From NCBI GenBank assembly GCA_903813345.2, contig CAIIXF020000009.1, positions 25,332,740-25,396,739 on the forward strand: a DNA stretch of 64,000 bases. The letters are read 5' to 3'. Every line of letters starts with the position of its first letter. Position 1 is the first letter of the stretch. The notes beneath the pieces are model-generated. The model saw nothing but the letters and a program-made list of their open reading frames with translations. It searched no databases and had not been told where the DNA came from. The stretch is from Owenia fusiformis. Taxonomy: Eukaryota; Annelida; Polychaeta; Sabellida; Oweniidae. The translations under genes were made by a program, and so were the position numbers. Shown here in pieces: positions 26,401-38,400 of this stretch.

Positions 26401-29400
26401 TGATCCGGACTCGTCAAAGACAGAGGAGAGAAATGACTTGTGATTCGATGATGCCAATAGGTGACAGTATAGCCACTACCAATTCAACTTCAAGCAACGC
26501 TACAGATGCTGAAAAGGGAAAAAGGCGTAAAAGGGAAACAGGTAAAATTAAATAAACATTTAGAGAATGATATTCGATTAACAAGCAAAGCAGATCTAAT
26601 ATATCAGATCCACCTGCCTGGCCGTTTTTGTTTTTAGGGTGCTGGTGAAATTAAGTTGCAAGTTGCTGCAAAAATAAGTGTAATTTAGACTCCCCAAATC
26701 AGTTTGTGTAAGACCTGAACATACTCCAGCTCAATTGGGATTAATCGATAAACTAAAACTTAATATATAGTTGAAAACAGTTGTCCTTGCACATAGAAAC
26801 TACCATCATTGAAAAACGTTTCTTTTTTATTTAGAAAATATCATAACGTTTGATGATGTGGAATTGGACAGTGACGAAATTAAGACAGCGTACACCGTTG
26901 CTGAAATCGAAAGCATAACAGATCTGATTCCACAACTGACCTCAGAATCTCTCACAAGTATGTTTGAAAGTCTTGGAGCCCCGTGTGGATATTCCGATGA
27001 GCAGCTCGGTGCATTCAATGAGTCTGTAACGCTAGCTTTGGATGTAAGAGAACACTTTATGGGGTCAAATCCATGGAGGGCGGGGGGTTAAAAAGCAATC
27101 AAAATATATAGATTTTATTTTCAGACAAAACTAACAACACTTGTTGGATGCCTCTCACTATAGTATTGCTTTGAATCACTAATGCTACGTTTGAATTGTC
27201 ATTTTGGTTGCATTTGGCCTTATCAAATTTGACCTTTTTAATAAAAAAAAGATAGCTTTGTCCCAAAATTGACATGGCAATAATTTTTAAATTGTGTATG
27301 ATTTTGTTTTGCATTGATCACCCTTTATCTTAAAGAGGTTTGTGGGAGAAGGCGTCGATGTGGACCTGGCTATTTTTGGTAGCCTCCTTCAAGGTTTGGA
27401 CCCAATGGGAGTGAAAGAACAATACATGTCCGAGGCCCAGGGAACTGATATGTATTTCCCGTATGGACAATGCCCCTGGCCAGAAAGCAGACAAGATATG
27501 GTACGATATGGTTTATTTTATGTATGTGGTTTAAGACACGCCATCGGGTTAACCCAAATAATTGTTATAACATGCGTTTTCCCCATACAAACGATCTGTC
27601 TTCCAGAGAAAACTAAGATTTGTGAACATGTTTTGCTATCATTCAATCATACCCCAGTATGTTCTCTGTCAGTCAAAAAAGTTTGAATCAAAACTCCCCA
27701 CGAAAATCAAAAGATCGCACCTTTTGAAGACGCCATCTATAGAAAATGTCAAAAAATGTTTAAAGAAAATGCACCTTAATCACATCAAATCATGTCTTAG
27801 AGTTGGTCCATACATACACTTTTTCATCCATGTACTTACCAAAATCCAACCACTGGTGATGCTAATGTAATTACAATAATTGGACTATATTTTTGTTTTT
27901 ATGCCATCTATTCGTCTTCCCGTGTCTCCATCACATGTTTTGATTGGTTGACAATACTTCACTTTAGTATCTCGTCACCTCAAACTAAAATATTAAGTTA
28001 AAATTGACTGTTCAAATAATATAATCCATTATTATAGAAACTTCGCTGACAACAAATTTATTTCGAATTCATGACCTATTTAGGAATTCACTGGAAGATC
28101 AGAATGATCATAATGGCCATTGATGAATGTATTGATTGAAACCTCTCACTTTTCAGGCCGTGGTTGTTCACAATCTTTACACAGAGGCAACTGGCGGCTC
28201 TCTAGATAGTGTTGATTTGACTGCGATGGGCACGCTGGTCTGTGTTCTCGATACCAGTACGATTGACCCAGTTGAAATATAGTAAGTACCGTATTTGAAA
28301 TCGGAAATTAAATTGATAAATCTCCTCAACATTTTAAAGTTAATTCACTTCTTAGCTTATTGATATGTTTGAGACTTGATCCATCCATGGGAAGAGTCGA
28401 CTACGCGATGCGAATACTTTAGAATGCACCCTCAATAATATGGGAAGAAGAAATTTAAGATTAAGAAAATACATTTTGGTCTTCGAGAGCCTTTTTCACA
28501 TATATTGGTAGCTCCGAATTTCAATATTGCTTTAATATTAGGCCAATCAAATGGTGATGCCTATTAAAGCCTATTATAATTCCAGCGATGCGAGAATTGA
28601 GTATAATAGAATATTGCTGGAGTGATGATGATGTGAAAAACCTTCTCGACATTATCCTGGAACATAAGGGTGTCGAGACGGTGTTTGACCTACCAGCTGA
28701 AGATGTGGCTGATTTGGGATTGTGGACAGGTAGATCTCATTTTCTGTAGGAATATTTTACTTGAATTATAGTACGTTGGTGTGCAATCAGACACAGTAAC
28801 TCATCATAGCATTATCAAAATTAAAATGTAGTTTTCAATCCCAGAGTTCACATGTCGTTTCTCGAGCGAAGTCAAACTGGAAGTGCTGATTTCAAAATAA
28901 AGTTTAACATACTTAACATAATGTGGACTGGTCTTGATGTTCATCATGTTTTGGCTTTCAGAATCTGAGGCAGTCAAAACCCAGGAGAGTATGATATCAG
29001 ATAGCACGGATGCAGATGTGCTTCATGAATATGTGCGGTTGGTAGAGCAGGTATGGCCATTTTATTCTATTCCCTGATAAAGAACATTTGATTTTTCATC
29101 TTATATATTCATCTGTGACTTTATGCTTTTGTTGGATTACGAATCATTCATTTCATTCATAGATTCGAAATTTATTTGACTAATTATTTCAATAATGATG
29201 GAGGAGTAATATTCATTTGCATTTTTTCTGTTTTTGGAACATGATCAATTGAAAGTTCTTGAGGTAAAAAGATGAAATATTTTAACTTATATCCATATGA
29301 CTTCGTCAGTTGAAGCGGGTCGTGAAATGGATACTGGACGTTTCTGCTTGGGATCGTCCCAAATGTGATGGTAAATTTAACCCTTCTATCACTGTTCATC

Positions 29401-32400
29401 AATGGAGCTAGTTGGTGAATCTTTATCACCTCTTTGATCTTCCTTTCATGGAAATTGTCCACATTATCAAGATCCCTAACATTGTGCCAGTCATTTTTAT
29501 CTTCTCCCAACGCCATCTCTATATTCAAGTAATTGGCTAGAGAATCGAGTAAGTCATTTCCAGCAGATAGATGAAGATAAGATGACGTATTTTATTGTTT
29601 TCAGCATGAACGCTGTGACGAGCACCCATTACTCAATGACTGCGGAGTTACATTGACCATAACCCCACCTGATGAAACAGATACTGACCAGATTGAAACT
29701 GAAGAGACTACAACTAACGAGACTGCAACTGAAAAGACTGAAACTGACGAAACTACAACTGAGGAGACTGCAACAGACGAGACTGATACTGACAAGACCG
29801 GAACTGACGAGACTAAAACTGACGAGACTGACGAGACTAAAACTGGCGGGACTGAGACCGACGAGACTGCAACTGGCGAGACTGCAACTGATGAGATTGA
29901 AACTGGCTCGACTGCATCTGGTGAAACTCAAACTGACGAGACTGAAACTGACGAAACTGGATCTGGTGAAACTCAAACTAACGAGACTACATCTGGAGAC
30001 ACTCCAACCGACGAGACTATAACTAATGAAACTGCATCAGGTGAGACTCACACTGACGATACTCAAATTGACGAGACTACATCTAGTGTGACTCAAACTG
30101 ACGAGACAACATCTAGTGTGACTGAAACTGACGAGACTGAGACTGAAGTGATTCAAACTGACAAAACTGAAACTGATAAGACTCAGACTGACAAGACTGA
30201 AACTGATAAAACTCAGACGGACGAGACTAAAACTGACAAGACAACATCTGGTGAAACTAAAACGCAGGAGACTAGCACTCGGAAGACTCCAAGTGAGGGA
30301 ACTGGGGAGATTGGAACAAAAGAGCCTGCAAAAGTTGAGTGTCCGAAACCCGACGCGTTTTCAGTAGAGAATCTCAGGGACATATCATGCGATGAAATCG
30401 CATCGATCAGTCCACTTATTAACAGTTGTGTTGACTTGAACTTCATGCGAGCTGAGTGTGTAAGTATGAACCACGTAGGAACTAAAATACGCGAAACTGA
30501 TTTTCTTTCCTTTGAACATAACCAGATCCAAATTTTTCTTCAATAAGTAAAGAACTTACACGGAGACATATAAACCATTTATATGTCTCTGACTTACATG
30601 ATAATAGCATTATGCCCGAGTCACATTTCCTCCCCGATTGAGTATTTTGTTCGAAATTGTATTCAGTTTTGAACAAAAAAACGAATCGGAGCAAAAATGA
30701 CTCGGGCGTTGATTATATTCTAGATCACGACGAACCTATTAGCGATACTGGCCGAAAGTGATTTGAACGAGAACCACAAAGTTGCAATGAAAGGCAAATT
30801 AAAGGCAAAGATAGAACAACTACAAGCGAGTGAAGAACCTACTGATGATAATTTTCATTTCGTTAAAGCGTAAGCAAACGGATACATATGAACATGGCGA
30901 GATAGAAACTTCCATTCGAGCCATGATACCATGATACAATATCGTCAAAAGCATTCTTTTTGTTGCATTCTTGCATGTTTCTTGCTTAAGATGCATTGGT
31001 GCATATTTTGAATTTATCTTTCCAGACAATAATAGCTTTACTGACACCGCAAATGATAAAATACTTATTTTTTCCAATGATACATTACATTTTGTATGTC
31101 TGTTGGAGTTTTGCTTACATTCGGAGGAGCTTAATTGACAATATGTAATAAAGATATGCATTCATTTATTTTGATTAGAAGGCAAAACAAAATATTGATA
31201 ATTATTCACTATATATCCAGTCAATTTAGTTCCAGTAATTTACTTTGAAACATATTTTTCCACAGTGCATTTGCTTATTTGGATGATGTTGAACTGAACG
31301 ATGTCTTCTTACGTGGGGTTTTGGCGTTTGTTACCGAAGATCATGATTATTGGGTAAGTCTGACCATAAACAATCAAAAATTTATTGGTACCATGACAAC
31401 ACTGTCGCTATTTAATCACAAAAAATAAAACATGATAATACAGTAAAATATGTGTGAGTGGAACACCTTTCCTACGTCAAAAATAATTGCCTGGGAAGTG
31501 CTCAACTTTCAAGTCTATTTTACATTAACGGGTAAGACATGACTCAAAAGTGTTCCACTTGTGGAAGAGTTCCACTTTACAAGTTGTACTGTACTCTTTA
31601 AATCACAGTAATGCTACAAAGATTAAGTAACTGATAGGATTGTGCTTGATTGAAGTATCTCTAATATGTAATAGGGGGAAATAACCATGATCAATCATAA
31701 TTTGAGTGACGAGAGCACCTCAAAGATCTATTGTAGTATCGATATGTCTGTACATATAATATAGATATCCAATCACTCATAGAAGTTCTCAATATATAAA
31801 TATACTACTGCTGTAAATACCAACAAATCTTATGACAAAAATTATACTATTTTCTTTTTGCAGGCTGAGAAATTGCAGTTCAAAATAGCTGCTTATTTAA
31901 AAAGCAGCAGTTGCGAAAATGCAGAAGAAATGCGGGGTTGTGTAAAGGAATTAAGACGATTTATGTGTCATATTTCTACGACAACGGCTGAGAAAGTGGA
32001 CAACCTTCTTACTTGGGATGAGGAAACATTGAAGGAAATTACTGACCCTTGTTTCCCATCACTTTTGGTAAATAATTTTAAGGGATGGAAAAACATCCTA
32101 AACGAAATGAAGTGAACTGTTATCAGATGTACTAGCTTAACGTTCTAATATCAAAAAAATTAAAAATTAGTCAACACCTCTGTACATTACATTTGTGATT
32201 TCCCGAGTCTTTGAACATATTATCTTCCCTTTTCTCTTCTTTTCCGTGTCATCAAAATTTTAAATAGTAAATGCTTATGATAAATATTTCATAATTACTT
32301 TATATGAAAAGCGAGTGTTTTTGTCGTTGATCATTTTGCCATTTCTTTCAGGAGAATCGCATAGCCCAAGTTAAGTTGGAGGTATGTTATCGATTTAGTT

Positions 32401-35400
32401 CAACATTTATACTGAAATATTGTTATTCGGCAAAAGAGTATCTTGTCAAGAGCAATACAGGAACTTTGCACATATCTGTTTTAGTTATTTAGTATATTGC
32501 GTTCTTTAGCTCATTGGAGGGGTTGAGAATCTAAAAGCGGATGATATGACTGATGAAACGCTTGTAAAAGGTGTACTACGTGTTTCTACATTCGAAAGTC
32601 TTGCAAATGTGGATGTTAGTGTTGCTACTGCTCTGCTTGTAACTCTTAAACCAAAGAAAATAGCAGCGGCTGATAACTCGGAATTAACTGGGTCTACAAG
32701 TATAGCGTATGTTGAAGAACCGAAAAGAGCTTCACCTGAGGAACTCGCCCTCACGCAAGTGGTAGGTCTATGTAAACTGGGACTTAAATCAATGCCCATG
32801 TATACGGAATAACGCAGACAGAGCCAAGGGCAAATGACCATGAGTGTTGTTATTGCTATTATTGCACAGTAGCTACATTATTACTGTCCTGTAAAAAAAT
32901 ATGTTAATTGATACTATGGGAATGTATGACTCGCCCATTTTACTATTCGAGAATTAACTATCACAAAATAGTCGTAACAATAGATAAAACACTGATATCG
33001 GTAGATGAGTAAACAATTTGCGAATTAAGAATTTGTATAAATTGCATTTACTTTAGTTTGACATACAATCAATATTTTACAGCTAATAGAGTCTACAGGT
33101 GGTATTGAAAACTGTAATGAAGAAGTCTTGGATATGTTGTTCCAAACAAATCTAAGTCCCGATGAGATCGACAAAGCGCCTGCTGATATCAAATGTAACA
33201 TGGAGAAACCATACACATCAATGGACAAAAAGACGGTGAGTGGTCTAAACGTTAAGACCAATGCGTGTTGACAGTCGGCATATATATGACCATAGGTTTA
33301 CACACTGTCCAGGACATTCAGGCTTGGATGACTGTGCCTAGCTTGGGTGTCAGCGCCGTAGACTGCTTGGTCAAATCTGAAAACACCCCCAAAAACCCGT
33401 GTAGCATCAATGAAGTTGACAGGGCTAAGCACAATTGTCAAGAAAGATAAACATTGAATACAGAAAGACAACGCTGAAATGTCTCATTTTGTTCTTCCAG
33501 ATACCAACATTTGTGAGAAGTTGTATGAGAGTTTGGCAAAAATTTGCTTTTGCAACAATGGAGAAGTATGGTAGGGGTGTAGTCGGAGTTACCAGGGAAG
33601 ATTTTGGGAATATTCCTAATGACAAAAACATATGGGATGTTATGGGATTTGTTAAACAATATGGAAACGAACTAGATGATATCCAAGTAAGTTGTTAACA
33701 GTTCAAAGTGTAAGCCTTTTCAATGAAATCTTGCATTTTCTCATTTCATTTAATCTTTCCAATTATTGTTCAATACGTCCTAAGGATAACTTTAAGCATG
33801 AGTTTTAAATGGAGATGATTAATTTTGGCTATTTTAGAGGTCTGGCGTGAAAGAAGCAATCCAACCAAGACTAGATACAGGCATATCTAAAATTGAAGAA
33901 ATCGAAAGTGTAATTTGGTTGAAGACTTTATTTGGGTAAGTTTTGTTTTGGGGCTTTCATTCCAACAATCATTCAATTTATTTTTAAGTTTTTCACTTGA
34001 TCACTCAGTTGTTATATATTGTGCAACATAGACTTTATTCTTTTGATTTTGCAGATCTGATGAATTAAAACAATTTTCCCCAGAGGTTCAAAAGCATGTT
34101 CTTAAATCTGCGTTCCCAACAAACCACTGCTTCACACCAAGAGATAAAGCTCGACAACTACTCGCAATGAGTATTCAGGTTGGGACAAAACTACAGTAAA
34201 ATAGTTGACTATTTTACTGTAGTTTTGAACTAATTGGATAAATTGACACATCAAAAGCATTCGATAACATTACCTCTGGATTGAATAATGATTTACTATT
34301 CTAGCATTCCTTGTATTGCATCATAACATTAACAGATGTAGTAAAAGCTACTTATGGTTGCTTGATTGAGCTACTATTACATAAATAAATAGACTCTTAT
34401 TCTGTAAGAGTTCTACAAGGTTCAATTCTTGCCGTCTTATCTTTTAATTGTATTCTGATCAATTGTTATCTAATTAATATATTTCTTTTATAGCTTGGTA
34501 TATCCGTTTGTGAAATGGATACACAGGCTTTGTCGGTGATGACATCTGATGACTTAGCAATGCTGATTAAACGTGACACCGATGACTTGAAAAGATGTAT
34601 ATTTCAAATTGACAAACATTCACAAATACAGAACATCCAGTCGGATATTTGTGGTTTTGTCAAGGAAAACTTTGGGTTGGCATACATACAGTATTTTGAA
34701 CCAAAATAGTTTAACCCTTATCCTTCCATCCTTCAATTTTGATTAAAATGGTGAAAGTGCAATTTTGCCCCTTTCTGAAAGCTTGAAATTAACGTAGTTT
34801 AATTTTACCAATATCGTCAACATATTATTCAAATTCAGAAAAAGTATTTAGAAATATCTGATAACTTTTGTTACCTTCAGTTATGACACTGGATTCTCCA
34901 CTCTATCCCAAGAACATGCAGGGCTAATGAAGCATATCATAACATATTGTGGTTTGGACTCGGCCCCAGCAGTGAGACATGTTATACAATCTTCATTTTA
35001 GATGTTACCTTTCCAATAGTTTGATTTTTTACCTCATCTAACCTGAGACTAACAAAAAATGATTTTTTTTTATTTTATGATGGTCTCAGATCTAACTCAT
35101 GTACGGGATCTTGACACTGAGTTTTTTAGATGTGCCATGATTAAGTATGTGGCTTCTATATGAGGGTGGTGTTTGGAATGATCCAATACCCAACCACCAC
35201 ATTTAGGGATGTATTTGCTTGCCTAATTTTCGGGCATCCATCGACCACAGCGATATTGGAGCCCTGTGATCGGAGGATGATTTTTGGGGTGTTTTTGAAA
35301 GCTACGTTTAGACTTATAGATGAAGCTTTGGCGTTTGAAGCACTTTCGTTTTGTCGCTTTTAATTTTGTGTTCTAAGAACGTAAATCAAACATCTTAAAA

Positions 35401-38400
35401 ATGAAAAGTTTGTGTGTATAAAACGCATTTTATTTATTAGATGATTGGTGTATTGCATTTTTCAATTTCTCCTCATTATTCCGATTTTAAAATAGATGAG
35501 TTTTATTGGATGTCTTTTAAATTATTTGATTAAAACAATGAATTTACAACAGCACAGAACCATCTCCTAATTGCCGAGTATCATATGATCTTGATGAAAG
35601 CCACCATTATGGAAAGGAAAAGGCAATATATGAAGAACACAAATTTGGACAAAAGTCTGAACTATATCAAAATGTAAAATGTATATGAATAAAGTACAAA
35701 AAATATGTTTTGAGAACACAATATAATAAATATTGATCTCTGAATGTAGGATATAATGGCCGCTGAACTGTCCGCTCTTGCCACTATATGGGAGGAACAG
35801 GACGCGCTGGCCAACTGTAGGAAAGCTAATGGACTGGACTTGAAGAATATTATAACAGAGACAGAAGTTGTCAAGAAAGAAGCCAGAAAGAACCTATTTG
35901 CAAAGTTGACCGCGTCTGGTGGAAACAGACGGAAAAGAGGTGTGATGTAAAACTGTGTTCGTTGGTAGAAATTGTACAACTCATTCTCTTCCTTTACATT
36001 ACTTGTTTTGTTTATCAGTAGAAGCAATTTCCCACTTGGATCAATTTATTTTTAACGGACTTATTAATGGCATTTCCAGCATTGGTTGAAATAACGTGTG
36101 AATTGCTCCATACACTCGGCTCGACCACTGCAGACGTATTAACATCCAGCCAACTGTCTGGACTTGCCAAGGACGAGTTCACTGATTGTGCAACAATGTT
36201 AGGCAAGCTTAAAACATTTGACCAATCCCAATGGTCTTCGCTTGCCAACTTGGCTGTAAAGGTATTTGTATATTTTATGAATCTTTTGTGTGTTTAATCA
36301 TAGAGATCAAATTGTTGACAACCTCCTCATCGTCGATGGACTTGGTGGGATCTTTTCAGGCACGGTTTGCTAGCCTCCGTGCTAAATAGTGTCATGTCGG
36401 CATGTTAATGCGTCATTATCGATCTCTGAATCGGCGCGCATAATGAGCCTGTAGCCTCGTTCAAGCTAAAAAATATCACTTGGATGGTAACTTCTTTTTT
36501 TGTAGCATTGGGGCAATGTTGACTCTTGGGATAGGAATAAGATTAACGACCTACGTGGTATCGTTTCTGGTCTCTCTGTAGATAACATTAAAAAACTTCA
36601 ACTAACAACTATTGATGTTGCTAGTGCTATTGGTAACCATGGCAACTGGGATGACGCAGCGAAGGTTGGTTGTGTTTTAGAAAAATGTATTAGATACTGG
36701 TTTTTAAAGCCCAACAGACGGAAATATGAACATTTTTTCCACTGAATTTGTCGTTTTTGTGAAGGCGGCTTGTATATCATTTGAAAACCTTATCCTCAGT
36801 AATATATTTTGGTATAAGCAAAATTATTTTTAAAGCATGTCAACTGTATCATGGACCTCAATGACAGAATATAACATATCTTACGTTGAAACTTGTAAAT
36901 CGTAATTTTAGATTTACTGAACAAATATTGATATTACATTAAGCTTATGCGTTTGACAACGTTCTCAATGCTTTTCTATTCTACTTTATGATGGACTTCT
37001 GTTTACAGCTTACAGCGGCGTTTAATGAATGGTTAAAGGATTCCAAGAGTAATGATCTTACAACTATTACTGGGAATGAATTGAGGTTGATTGGAGAACT
37101 CGTGTGTGGAGCTTCAACTGATCAAATTACACAGATTCCACAAAATGCCTATATGTATGAAATTACATTTTTTAAACCATTGCATCTATTGTGATTCTCT
37201 CCATCCCAATAATTTAGTTGAACTATTCTGATGAATTATCACAATTGCCTTGTTGGTTTGTGTAGTTCAAAAACACTTTTTAACAAATGACTTGCAAATG
37301 AATGAAGCTATGAACTTCATTTGTAAACTTTAGGACTGCAGTTAAGGAGGTTGGTGCTGCTAGAACGTGTATTGGTCAACAATGGACGCACTACGCACAA
37401 AAGGCTCTAGCTGGGTATGGAGCAGATACCTCTTCATGGACTCTGGACAAGACGAAACTTATTGGAAATGTGATTGGTATGTCCGTTGGTAAAATAAAAA
37501 AGCGTGAATTTAGAAACTAGCCATTCTCTGATTCTGCATTTTTAAATACCTCTTTACTTATCCAATGATTAAAGACAATAAAATGACTTTTAAATAAAGA
37601 GGGCAGTCAAAGAGAGAAAGGTTAATAGGATTCTACCACTGCTGCCACCTTTATATCGGCACAAAACCTATATGCTTCTAGATAAATTTAATTATGAAAA
37701 GGGACGTATTCTATTATCAGTTTTGATGATTCGATTCAGGTGGGCTGCCAAAGGACAACATCAAACAGATGACGAGAGCGCAGATTCAACAGATTACTCC
37801 CGCAACAATTACGAAAATCCCAAACATCAACTTTTGTGTAAGTGGGTCAACTAAACAGCCTCTAGCATATACACAAGTATCAGAGCAGCTTATGATCTTG
37901 TATTTATCATTATCCAATTGGACTATATGGTCAGATATACCAAAACCTATTGATCCACATGACCAATTGTGACATAAAAAGGAATATCGGTCCTTAAAAC
38001 CAAATGAACCACACTTAAATATCACTTACTTAATAAAATACATAGTAATGAAATAAAAGTTGAAATGGGGAAATGATAATATCTTGTGGTTCATAAGCAG
38101 TCTTAATAGTGTCTTATGCCATTGTTTTTGTTTCAAATTCACCATCATATTACAGGGATTCACTGCTGAACAATTTGCGTGGTTCTCTGTCAACCAGGCA
38201 TCTAGTGTTACCATGGGCCAACTGGCTGGTCTTGAGAAGGACCAAAGTGATGCTTTGAAAGAGGTTATGGCTGAGGTGAACGACTACTATTATTATTATG
38301 ACTCCGATGATGATGAAGGAAACAAAGGAGGGAATTCTAGTATGTTCATTATATATATTACATATATTATATAATATATACATGTAAGTTAGGAACCATT

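Noticed and set aside
29601-29976. Long Ser/Val- and Arg/Leu-rich open frames opposite and out of frame in the Thr-repeat exon
   Set aside because: By-products of the hexamer-based repeat, which is open in several frames; only the + frame joins flanking exons in phase.
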